Below are positions 17,704 through 25,403 of a DNA stretch of 64,000 nt, in pieces (position 1 is the first letter of the stretch; the number at the start of each line of letters is the position of its first letter). The translations under genes were made by a program, and so were the position numbers. Origin of the DNA: CAZXEU01 sp965207385 (GTDB taxonomy: Bacteria; Bacteroidota; Rhodothermia; Rhodothermales; Bin80); NCBI GenBank assembly GCA_965207385.1, contig CBDBLZ010000018.1, positions 1-64,000 on the forward strand. The letters run 5' to 3'. The notes under the pieces are model-generated. The model saw nothing but the letters and a program-made list of their open reading frames with translations. It was not told the origin of the DNA and ran no database searches.

Positions 17704-18027
17704 CTAGTTGCACTGCGGGCACGGGCACATGGTGCGCAAGCGAGTCCAGGTCTGGATGCCCGTATTGTGACCGTCATCCCATGTAAGTCGCAGTCCAACG
17801 CTTCCGGCGGGTTCCAGCCGCAGGTTGTTCCAACGCATTAGAGCCGGCACACGGAACACTTCGGGGTCGGGGAGAGCGTCCATTTTGTCGTGTCCCTGGC
17901 AGCCCGCGCACGGGCAGGCCCGGCGGAGTCCGTCGAGCGGGAAGACGGACTGGTGACCATCCTTCCAGGTGATGGACAGCGTCTGGGCCTCGCGGTCTAC
18001 AACGATGTTGACCGGGACCGGGCCCAT
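17704..18027 (-). CDS. DUF971 / gamma-butyrobetaine hydroxylase N-terminal-like protein
   Basis: 107 residues. The sequence has the family pattern: L-S-I-T-W-K-D-G-H-Q-S-V-F-P-L, then R-R-A-C-P-C-A-G-C, and a matching second part L-T-W-D-D-G-H-N-T-G-I ending C-P-C-P-Q-C-N. The cysteines suggest a zinc or Fe-S binding site. DUF971 domains occur alone or in Fe-S carrier proteins and at the N-terminus of gamma-butyrobetaine dioxygenases. It starts 4 bases after the ECF sigma gene stop on the same strand, so the two form an operon. Confidence 0.85.
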   Translation of the reverse strand: MGPVPVNIVVDREAQTLSITWKDGHQSVFPLDGLRRACPCAGCQGHDKMDALPDPEVFRVPALMRWNNLRLEPAGSVGLRLTWDDGHNTGIQTWTRLRTMCPCPQCN

Positions 18028-18031
18028 TCTG

Positions 18032-18778
18032 CTAGACCGGCTCTACTTCCGGAGACTCCAGCAGGAATGGATAGATTTCCTTCAGTAGGCCCTGAAGCTT
18101 GGTCCGGCCGCGATTTATGCGGCTCTTGACCGTGCCCATGGGCAGCCCGGTGATTTCCGCGATCTCATCGTAAGCCAGCTGCTGGATGTCACGAAGCACG
18201 ACCACTTCACGGAAATTGGGCGGAATCTGATCCAGCGCATCCTGTATGTACTTGTCCTGCAGCATGCTTTCCGTGTGCCGGTCGGGAGAGAATGTCTCGT
18301 CCGGGATAGCAAGCTCGTATTCCTCGTTGTCACGGTTGACAGACTGGATGGAATACATGCGCCGCCGCTTGCGCTTGCGGTATTCGCTGCGGGCCAGATT
18401 TCCGGCAATCGTGTACAGCCAGGTGGAAAACTTGGCTATGCGCTGGTAGGACAGGCGATTGCGATGGACACGCATGAATGTCTCCTGCAGCAAGTCCTCG
18501 CAACGCTTGTGGTCTCCGAGAAAGCCGTACAGGTAATGCATCAGGCGCTCGCTATAGCGACTGACAAGAATATTGAATGCCGCGACTGTGCCTCGCTGGA
18601 AGTGCTCCATCAGGTCTTCGTCACACATCTGCTGGAGCTTGTCGAGGCGGCTGGAGTTTGCGCGCCGCTGCTTCTCTGTCTTGCGAACTATGCGTGCTAT
18701 GCGTGTCACTCGACTCGTTTTGTTTGTGATCCCCGTTCGCGCTGGAGGAACTAGACGTGTATGACTTCGTTTTCCCAT
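18032..18778 (-). CDS. RNA polymerase sigma factor, ECF (sigma-70) family
   Basis: 248 residues. Region 2 is seen in F-N-I-L-V-S-R-Y through LLQETFMRVHRN and F-S-T-W-L-Y-T-I-A-G-N-L-A-R. Region 4 is seen in LDQIPPNFREVVVLRDIQQLAYDEIAEITGLPMGTVKSR as a helix-turn-helix that contacts the -35 element. About 50 basic residues precede region 2, longer than typical ECF factors, and a start at the internal ATG at 18631 (M-C-D-E-D-L) would give a normal length. It directs transcription of a dedicated regulon. No anti-sigma gene is adjacent; the partner gene is DUF971. Confidence 0.92.
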   Translation of the reverse strand: MGKRSHTRLVPPARTGITNKTSRVTRIARIVRKTEKQRRANSSRLDKLQQMCDEDLMEHFQRGTVAAFNILVSRYSERLMHYLYGFLGDHKRCEDLLQETFMRVHRNRLSYQRIAKFSTWLYTIAGNLARSEYRKRKRRRMYSIQSVNRDNEEYELAIPDETFSPDRHTESMLQDKYIQDALDQIPPNFREVVVLRDIQQLAYDEIAEITGLPMGTVKSRINRGRTKLQGLLKEIYPFLLESPEVEPV

Positions 18779-18860
18779 TACGAAAGCTTAGTACCGACCG
18801 TTACGTTGGTCAGCAAGCTTTCCGTAGTTAACGGCTTTCCGTGGCCTATTATTACGGAAA
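18779..18860. repeat. Cluster of TTTCCGT/ACGGAAA repeats and hairpin
   Basis: TTTCCGT occurs at 18819-18825 and 18836-18842 as a direct repeat 17 bases apart, with the inverted copy ACGGAAA at 18854-18860. In addition TACGAAAGCTT (18779-18789) pairs with AAGCTTTCCGTA (18815-18826) with one bulged base, enclosing a smaller GACC/GGTC stem. The position directly in front of the sigma-factor start suggests an operator or a structured 5' leader for that gene. Confidence 0.5.
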
Positions 18861-19116
18861 CTATGCGACCGAAAACGGGAACAACCGGTGAATTGTTGAC
18901 TTATTCATCCTGAGCAACAGAGGGATTAGGTTCTACGTTCTGTTTAGTGAAGTAAGATAAGGATTTGGCTGATCTGATGAAAGGCCCCCGTGGCGTCTGC
19001 CTCTGAATACACGGGTGACCGGGCTAGTATGCAGTTTTGGTGGGTTTCCCGGCCCCTCAGGTAATGGCAGAGTATTTGCAGTTGGGTAGGGCAAGCACCC
19101 AATCCATCCGTTTGCC
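18779..19116. other. 338-base intergenic region upstream of the sigma-factor gene
   Basis: The region between the sigma gene (minus) and a lipoprotein gene (plus) is AT-richer than its surroundings. It carries several inverted and direct repeats (18779-18860, described separately). No ORF, tRNA or known RNA was recognised. It should contain the promoters of both genes. Confidence 0.5.
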
Positions 19117-19632
19117 ATGCGCACCCTGCCAACTGCCATTTGGCTCGCCGCAGCGCTTGTTGCTACGGGCTGCAGCGAGACCGTCGTTGCACCGGCGCCG
19201 CAGCCCGGCGTGTTTTCCTTCAATGTAGTATTCCATCCGGGCAACGCCCTGCTGAACGGTTCGGTGGCTTCCGAGCAGTTCCGGATGCCGGAGATTACGC
19301 CGTCGGTGGTAGATCGAGGGGCGGTTCTTGTGTATTTCCGTGACCAGAATACATGGACCGCGCTTCCCTTTACCATCGGGGTTGAATCCAGCGAGTTTGC
19401 GGCGGTGGACTATACGTTCACCCTGGGCTATGCCTACGATGACGCCTTGGTCGAGATCTTTCTGGAGGCCTCCACGTCTGACGAGGCCGTATGGCGGCGG
19501 ATCATTGGCAGTCTTCCGGAGAGCTACGCCATGAAGGTTGTGGTCTTAGATGGTCTTACGGTTGGAAAGAAAGCGGATCTCGACCTGAGTGACTTTGAAG
19601 CCGTGCGTGCCTACTATTCTCTGGAAGAATGA
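19117..19632 (+). CDS. Hypothetical lipoprotein
   Basis: 171 residues. The signal peptide ends with the lipobox V-A-T-G-C (Cys at 19), then a proline-rich linker. The mature part is a single beta-rich domain with Y-T-F-T-L-G-Y-A-Y-D-D and an ending of S-Y-A-M-K-V-V-V-L-D-G. Similar small lipoproteins are frequent in Bacteroidota, and I cannot name a function. The Smr-domain gene follows 27 bases downstream. Confidence 0.75.
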   Translation: MRTLPTAIWLAAALVATGCSETVVAPAPQPGVFSFNVVFHPGNALLNGSVASEQFRMPEITPSVVDRGAVLVYFRDQNTWTALPFTIGVESSEFAAVDYTFTLGYAYDDALVEIFLEASTSDEAVWRRIIGSLPESYAMKVVVLDGLTVGKKADLDLSDFEAVRAYYSLEE

Positions 19633-19659
19633 CGCGGCCAGGCCGATGGTCCGATTGCC

Positions 19660-19932
19660 ATGGACGACCCTGTTCAATACCCGATCGATGGCATTCTGGA
19701 CCTGCATGCCTTTGCCCCGCGTGATGCACGCTCGGTGGTGACGGAGTACCTGAGGGCCTGTCGAGAGCAAGACGTGCTGCGCGTCCGGATCATACATGGC
19801 AAGGGACGGTCTGTCCTCAGGAGCATGGTGCACTCGCTGCTGGAGAGGGATCCGGCCGTGAACCGATTCCAGCTCTCTTCCGGAGACCAGAGCGGTTGGG
19901 GAGCAACGATCGTCTGGCTGAATCCGCTCTGA
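19660..19932 (+). CDS. Stand-alone Smr-domain protein
   Basis: 90 residues forming one Smr (small MutS-related) domain: DLHAFAPRDA at the N-terminal side, the catalytic-type L-R-V-R-I-I-H-G-K-G loop, and a C-terminal G-A-T-I-V-W-L. Smr domains are nucleic-acid endonucleases, as MutS2 tails or single-domain proteins, acting on DNA branch structures or stalled-ribosome mRNA. The D-L-H and H-G-K-G motifs are intact. The length is that of the bare domain, so it probably acts alone or with a partner. Confidence 0.87.
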   Translation: MDDPVQYPIDGILDLHAFAPRDARSVVTEYLRACREQDVLRVRIIHGKGRSVLRSMVHSLLERDPAVNRFQLSSGDQSGWGATIVWLNPL

Positions 19933-20103
19933 ATGCCTTGGCAATTCGGGCGCATGGCAGCGTGGAGGGCCCGCCAAGGCTGCGCGGTAGCATATATCGG
20001 CCGCCAGCCGGTGCTTCGGACCAGGACATTGCGGTCCTAGACCTATAGCCCAGTGCCCGCAGGTGGTCAGTTGCGCTGCGGAAGGCGTAGAGCCTGGGGC
20101 ACT

Positions 20104-20131
20104 CCGGGCCCCTTCCGGGGAGGGCGCCCGG
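20104..20131. repeat. Strong GC hairpin
   Basis: CCGGGC (20104-20109) pairs with GCCCGG (20126-20131) and encloses a second CCCC-TTCC-GGGG stem. It lies between the Smr gene and the CE15 esterase gene. No U-tract follows, so a terminator role is only possible. Confidence 0.4.
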
Positions 20132-20145
20132 TACAGCCTATGACG

Positions 20146-20153
20146 TAACTTGT
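20146..20153 (+). promoter_or_regulatory. Candidate -7/-10 box TAACTTGT
   Basis: TAACTTGT lies 23 bases upstream of the preferred ATG (20177) of the esterase gene. It matches the TANNTTG-like pattern that recurs upstream of other genes in the window. Confidence 0.3.
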
Positions 20154-20176
20154 ACGTGTCTCTTGCCAGCCTGACC

Positions 20177-21460
20177 ATGTTTCGACTCGTGCTATTCGCA
20201 TTTGGCCTTTGCCTTACCGCCACGCCGGCCCGCTCGCAGGACTTCGAGCCCAACTACGATGAATCCAGGGTACCCGCCTATGAGCTGCCCGACGCGCTTG
20301 TGCTTGAGGACGGCAGGCGTGTTTCAGATGCCGAGACGTGGCGGCAACGACGCCGAGGAGAGATTCTGCGCCTGTTCGAAGAGCATATGTATGGCAGAGT
20401 GCCCGCCAGGACCACGGAATTGCAGTTCTTCCTGCGCTCGGTGGATTCGCTGGCGCTTGACGGCATCGCCACGCGCAAGGAAATTGAAATCCGCTTCTCC
20501 GGGGAAGCAGGAGGTCCCAGCATGGACCTCCTTGTTTACCTGCCCAATGATCGAAGCGGAGCCGCTCCGGTCTTCACGGGACTGAACTTCTACGGGAATC
20601 ACACCATACACGGTGACAGTGGCATTGCACTGACGAAATCCTGGGTGCGCAACAATGAGGACCTGGGCATTACGCAGAACACGTCCTCCGACGCCTCGCG
20701 CGGCGCGCGCGCCCATAGATGGCCCGTCGAGCGGATCCTGGCGCGCGGCTACGCACTGGCCACGGCCTATTACGGCGATCTGGATCCGGACTACGACGAT
20801 GGATTCGGCAACGGCATCCATCCGCTATTCCATGTGGGGGGCCAGACGCAGCCAGCACCGGATGAGTGGGGCAGCATCGGCGCCTGGGCCTGGGGGCTTA
20901 GCCGCGCGATGGACTACTTTGCCACAGACGACGATCTTGATGAAGGGCGGGTCGCCGTTATGGGTCACTCCCGCCTGGGCAAGGCTGCGCTCTGGGCCGG
21001 CGCGCAGGACGAGCGGTTCGCGATTGTTATATCGAACAACTCAGGCTGCGGGGGAGCCGCGCTGTCACGGCGCCGCTACGGCGAGACAGTGGCGCGGATC
21101 AATACGGTGTTCCCGCACTGGTTCAACGACAACTTCAATCGCTACAACGACCGGGAAGGCGCGCTGCCAATGGACCAGCACATGCTTCTGGCCCTCGTGG
21201 CTCCGCGGCCGGTGTATGTGGCGAGTGCCGCGGAGGATCGCTGGGCTGATCCGCGGGGCGAGTTTCTTGCCGCCAGGCACGCTGATCCCGTCTACCGGCT
21301 GCTGGGTACAGACGGATTGGATGCGGATACGATGCCGGCTACCGGCGAGCCTGTAATGAGCACCATAGGCTACCATGTCCGGCCCGGCAGGCACGATGTG
21401 ACATCCTACGATTGGGATCGATTCATGGATTTTGCCGATTTGCACCTGCGCGGGCGCTGA
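20177..21460 (+). CDS. Exported CE15-type glucuronoyl methylesterase-like hydrolase
   Basis: 427 residues from the ATG at 20177, which gives a clean signal peptide ending A-R-S-Q. The fold is an alpha/beta hydrolase of carbohydrate esterase family 15. The nucleophile elbow is GHSRLGKAALWAGAQDERF (serine near 260), the oxyanion/acid region is I-S-N-N-S-G-C-G-G-A-A-L-S-R-R, and the C-terminal G-Y-H-V-R-P-G-R-H-D supplies the histidine. CE15 enzymes cleave glucuronate esters linking xylan to lignin; marine relatives act on uronate esters of algal glycans. The gene is convergent with mdh. Confidence 0.88.
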   Translation: MFRLVLFAFGLCLTATPARSQDFEPNYDESRVPAYELPDALVLEDGRRVSDAETWRQRRRGEILRLFEEHMYGRVPARTTELQFFLRSVDSLALDGIATRKEIEIRFSGEAGGPSMDLLVYLPNDRSGAAPVFTGLNFYGNHTIHGDSGIALTKSWVRNNEDLGITQNTSSDASRGARAHRWPVERILARGYALATAYYGDLDPDYDDGFGNGIHPLFHVGGQTQPAPDEWGSIGAWAWGLSRAMDYFATDDDLDEGRVAVMGHSRLGKAALWAGAQDERFAIVISNNSGCGGAALSRRRYGETVARINTVFPHWFNDNFNRYNDREGALPMDQHMLLALVAPRPVYVASAAEDRWADPRGEFLAARHADPVYRLLGTDGLDADTMPATGEPVMSTIGYHVRPGRHDVTSYDWDRFMDFADLHLRGR

Positions 21461-21579
21461 AGCGCACCTTTTTCTCCACCGGATCGCGCCGGGGTGCTGG
21501 CTCCCAATGGCAAAACCCGAACGGATCAGCGGCTCATTTGCCCAGCGCCGGCCGACCACCCGGTGGCAAATCTGTCTCG

Positions 21580-22518
21580 CTACTGCGCCTGCAGCCTCCT
21601 AAGCGCCGCAAGATTTGCGCGAACATGCTCGGCCGAGGCGGCCATGAGCGCGGACTCCTGCGAATCCAGATCAACTTCTACGACGGATTCGACGCCCCGC
21701 CTGCCCAATCGAACAGGGACCCCGATGAACAGGTCGCTCATGCCGTACTGTCCCGTCAAATATGCGGCGCAAGGCAGGACCCGGCCCGTGTCCTTTACCA
21801 TGGCCTCCACCATTTCGGCGGCAGCAGCTCCGGGGGCGTACCAGGCCGACGTGCCCATGAGCTGGACGATTTCGCCACCTCCCTTTTTCACACGCTCGGT
21901 AATAGCCAGGATCTTGTCTTCCGGCATGAGTTCCGTAAGCGGTATGCCTCCGACGGTCGTGTAGCGAGGCAGGGGCACCATCGTGTCTCCGTGCCCTCCA
22001 AGGAGTAGTGCCTGGATATCACGGACGGAAACTCCGAGCTCCATTGCGATGAATGCCCGGTATCGCGCCGTGTCCAGCACTCCGGCCATGCCGACGACCC
22101 TGTGGCCTGGCAATCCGCTACTCTTGTAGGCTACGTAGGCCATGACGTCCAGTGGATTCGAGACAATTACAAGAATGGCATTCGGGCTGCCGGCCATGAA
22201 GGACTCCGTGACGGAGCTGACGATGCTCGTATTGATGGACAGCAAGTCGTCGCGGCTCATGCCCGGCCGACGCGGTACTCCGGACGTGATTACACAGATG
22301 TCCGAATTCTCTGTAGCGCTGTAGTCGTCCGTCACGCCCGTAACGCGGGTGTCGTAAAGATGAACGGGCGCCGCTTCCCACATGTCGAGCGCCTTGCCTT
22401 CGGACAGACCTTTCTTGATGTCAATGAGCACAACTTCACCCACCATGTCCTTGCGGGCGATGCATTCTGCAACGGTCGCGCCCACATTCCCGGCGCCTAT
22501 GATAGTGACCTTGTTCAT
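21580..22518 (-). CDS. mdh: Malate dehydrogenase (LDH-like type)
   Basis: 312 residues from the ATG at 22518 (MNKVTIIGAGNVGATVAE). It oxidises malate to oxaloacetate with NAD in the citric acid cycle. Visible motifs are the glycine-rich GAGNVG, V-L-I-D-I-K (acidic end of strand 2, NAD preference), the substrate loop G-V-P-R-R-P-G-M-S-R, N-P-L-D-V-M, and LLGGHGDTMVPLPRYTTVGG with the catalytic histidine. R-R in the substrate loop favours malate over lactate. A TACCTTCA promoter-like box sits 36 bases upstream of the start. Confidence 0.96.
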   Translation of the reverse strand: MNKVTIIGAGNVGATVAECIARKDMVGEVVLIDIKKGLSEGKALDMWEAAPVHLYDTRVTGVTDDYSATENSDICVITSGVPRRPGMSRDDLLSINTSIVSSVTESFMAGSPNAILVIVSNPLDVMAYVAYKSSGLPGHRVVGMAGVLDTARYRAFIAMELGVSVRDIQALLLGGHGDTMVPLPRYTTVGGIPLTELMPEDKILAITERVKKGGGEIVQLMGTSAWYAPGAAAAEMVEAMVKDTGRVLPCAAYLTGQYGMSDLFIGVPVRLGRRGVESVVEVDLDSQESALMAASAEHVRANLAALRRLQAQ

Positions 22519-22554
22519 CAGCGGATTCTGGATGTGAGGTGCTTTCAGCCGCAA

Positions 22555-22562
22555 TGAAGGTA
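22555..22562 (-). promoter_or_regulatory. Candidate -7/-10 box TACCTTCA upstream of mdh
   Basis: On the minus strand TACCTTCA lies 36 bases before the mdh ATG and follows TTTGCG. It is similar to other TANNTT boxes in the window; support is by position only. Confidence 0.25.
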
Positions 22563-22734
22563 CGCAAATTCAGTGAGCTGGTGGACCCCGGAAATCATCT
22601 CCCGCCAGACCCGCCGAGAGCATCCCCTGACGAGTCGGACGGCTTATATTGGGTCGCAGTTCGGCAGATGCAAGAAGTAAGGGGACGATTGCGGCAGGGG
22701 TGCGCTCTCGGTAGCAGCCCTTGCCTTCCAGGTC

Positions 22735-24369
22735 ATGCGTATTGACGAGGCCACATTTGCGATCGTGGACACCGAAACGACGGGCCTCAGGCCCTCCGAG
22801 AGCCGAATCCTGGAGATCGGAGCTGTCAAGGTCTGTGGTGGCGCCGTGGTGGACCGCTTTTCGGAGTTGGTCAATCCCGGCCAGGCCATTCCCTACCGCA
22901 TTGCGCGCCTGACCGGAATCACCAGTGAAATGGTGGCAGGCAAGCCTTCTGCGGACGATGTGCTGCCACGATTCAGTGCGTTCATTGGTGGGAGCATCCT
23001 GGTTGGCCACAATCTCAGGTTCGACACCGCATTCCTGAACGCAGAATTGCAGCGTGCGGGACTCCCCCCGCTGTCGTGTCAGACGCTATGCACGTTGCGT
23101 CTGGCTAGGCGCTTGCTGCGGGGACTGCCCGCGAAGGGATTGGGCAGGCTCATTCAGCACTTCGGTATACACGTCGAGGCGCGCCACCGTGCGCTCGCGG
23201 ACGCGGAGGCCACCAGCGACATCTTTTTGCGATTCCTCTCCCAGCTTTCAGACGAATACGGTGTAACGAGCGTCGATGCCTTGCTGAAGTTCCAGATGCG
23301 TACGCATGCGACTATCGGCCGGCCGGCACGGCACATAGGCCGCCTTCGAGAATCGGTGCTGCCCGCAATGCCTCGGTGCCCTGGCGTGTACTTTATGAAG
23401 GGTGCCAGGAGAGACCTGCTCTACGTAGGCAAGGCGAAGGATTTGCACAGCCGCGTCCGCAGCTATTTCTCCGGCATAGAAGGGCTCCCGCCCCGAACCA
23501 GGCAATTGCTACGGCAGGTACGGGATATCACCTGGAAAGAGACCGATTCGGAGCTTGCGGCCCTTATTCTGGAGTCGCGTCTGATCAAGGAGCACCAGCC
23601 GAGGTTCAACAGGGCAGATCGGCGCTACCACAACAGGCCCTTCCTTCGCCTTGGTCAAATCGGAGGAGGAACCTGGCTTACCGTGATAACCCACATTCGG
23701 GATGACGGGGCGCAGTATTATGGGCCCCTGGCTTCGAGGGGAAGGGCGGAGCTGGTAGCGAAGGCCATGGTTCGTCTGTTTGGCTCCGATGAGGACCCGG
23801 CGCAGCCGATGCATGTCTTCAGGCAGCGGCCTTCCCGTTTCGGCGGCAAGTTGTCACCGACAGGGGCAGACCCGGTCCGTGCCTTTTTCCGGGGCGAGAC
23901 CGATGGAATACTAGGCGAAGCCGAGGCGCGCATGCACAGTGCGGCGGCGGCGATGGAGTACGAAAAGGCGGCGCGCTGGCGCAATGCCCTGCAGCACCTG
24001 GAGGAGATCGCGAATCGGGGCGGCGTAGTGGCCATTTCCGTCTTTGATCGCAACATGGCCGTGATTTGTCCCCTCGAAGCGATTGCCATAGTGCATCTTG
24101 TCCGGTTTGGCCTCTGTGTCCAAACGATAACGGTGCAAATCCCGCTGAGGCAAGCCGACATCGGGCGCATCCGTGGTGCCCTGGCCACTCACTACAGCTC
24201 ATTGGAGGATGTGCCGCAGCGGTTTTCACGGCAGGAGGCCGACGAAATCCGTGTCCTGGCCCACTGGCTGTACCAGGAAAGGGAGAATGTGCACGTCGTT
24301 CACCTGAATGAATCGATCGAGGATTTCAAACGCTCGATACTGGATGCCATTGGTGCACTGAACCAGTAG
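22735..24369 (+). CDS. DnaQ-like DEDDh exonuclease fused to GIY-YIG nuclease (Cho/UvrC-N type) with UVR motif
   Basis: 544 residues. Residues 1-170 are a DEDDh 3'-5' exonuclease: FAIVDTETTG (Asp, Glu), GHNLRFDTAFL (Asp), HRALADAEAT (His, Asp). Residues about 210-300 are a GIY-YIG endonuclease: PGVYFMKG, LLYVGKAKDLHSRVRSYF and the catalytic glutamate in ALILESRLIKEHQPRFN. Near residue 400 is a UVR motif (A-A-A-A-M-E-Y-E-K-A-A-R-W-R). The UvrC C-terminal RNase H-like and helix-hairpin-helix parts are missing, so this is not UvrC. Similar polymerase-III-epsilon/Cho fusions are known from Actinobacteria and Bacteroidota. A role in nucleotide excision or damage processing is inferred. Confidence 0.9.
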   Translation: MRIDEATFAIVDTETTGLRPSESRILEIGAVKVCGGAVVDRFSELVNPGQAIPYRIARLTGITSEMVAGKPSADDVLPRFSAFIGGSILVGHNLRFDTAFLNAELQRAGLPPLSCQTLCTLRLARRLLRGLPAKGLGRLIQHFGIHVEARHRALADAEATSDIFLRFLSQLSDEYGVTSVDALLKFQMRTHATIGRPARHIGRLRESVLPAMPRCPGVYFMKGARRDLLYVGKAKDLHSRVRSYFSGIEGLPPRTRQLLRQVRDITWKETDSELAALILESRLIKEHQPRFNRADRRYHNRPFLRLGQIGGGTWLTVITHIRDDGAQYYGPLASRGRAELVAKAMVRLFGSDEDPAQPMHVFRQRPSRFGGKLSPTGADPVRAFFRGETDGILGEAEARMHSAAAAMEYEKAARWRNALQHLEEIANRGGVVAISVFDRNMAVICPLEAIAIVHLVRFGLCVQTITVQIPLRQADIGRIRGALATHYSSLEDVPQRFSRQEADEIRVLAHWLYQERENVHVVHLNESIEDFKRSILDAIGALNQ

Positions 24370-24370
24370 T

Positions 24371-24387
24371 AAGCCGGCGCCCGGCTT
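24371..24387 (+). terminator. Hairpin just after exonuclease/GIY-YIG stop, weak terminator candidate
   Basis: AAGCCGG (24371-24377) and CCGGCTT (24381-24387) form a 7-bp stem with a 3-base loop one base after the TAG. The following GGTACTTGG is not a good U-tract, so this may be only an mRNA end-stabilising hairpin. Confidence 0.35.
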
Positions 24388-24490
24388 GGTACTTGGATCC
24401 GTGCGGAAGGACACAGCCATGCCATCGTGGAAGGAGCGACTCCGCTGCCAATTAACACTCGTTTGCCTTTCAGTTTGGCGGGGATTTGAG

Positions 24491-24498
24491 TAAATTGC
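24491..24498 (+). promoter_or_regulatory. Candidate promoter box TAAATTGC for the nuo cluster
   Basis: TAAATTGC sits 43 bases upstream of nuoJ, in the AT-richest part of the gap, preceded by TTTGAG. It follows the TANNTTRC pattern seen before other first genes. It is the only promoter-like element I can suggest for nuoJKLMN here. Confidence 0.35.
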
Positions 24499-24541
24499 GC
24501 GGCTGCATCCGAGGCATGATTCTCTCGCCCGTCACCGCTGC

Positions 24542-25039
<498 letters not shown>

Positions 25040-25053
25040 AAAACTGAATACGG

Positions 25054-25359
25054 ATGGGAGTTGCCCTCGACTGGTACCTGGTGCTGAGCGGCGTGCTGTT
25101 TGCCATCGGCGTGATGGGTGTGCTCATACGCAGCAACGTGATTGTGATACTCATGTCGATTGAATTGATGCTCAATGCAGTGAACCTTTCGCTGGTCGCA
25201 ATCAGCCAGTCACTGGGAGATCTCTCCGGCCAGGTACTGGTGTTTTTCGTGATGTCGGTTGCGGCTGCGGAAGCGGCGGTGGGACTGGCTATTGTCATTG
25301 CCATCTTCCGAAACAAGCTCACCGTGGATGTCAACAGAATCAACCTCTTCAGGTACTAG
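25054..25359 (+). CDS. nuoK: NADH-quinone oxidoreductase subunit K
   Basis: 101 residues, exactly the usual NuoK size, with three transmembrane helices. It carries the two conserved membrane glutamates: one in M-S-I-E-L-M-L-N-A-V-N-L and one in A-A-A-E-A-A-V-G-L-A. NuoK is homologous to MrpC and forms part of the proton path beside NuoJ and NuoN. It is cotranscribed between nuoJ and nuoL. Confidence 0.96.
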   Translation: MGVALDWYLVLSGVLFAIGVMGVLIRSNVIVILMSIELMLNAVNLSLVAISQSLGDLSGQVLVFFVMSVAAAEAAVGLAIVIAIFRNKLTVDVNRINLFRY

Positions 25360-25403
25360 CTTGCTCCTCCGCGGTGGCGGTGCGCGGGTAGGGTCCAGAT
25401 CAC

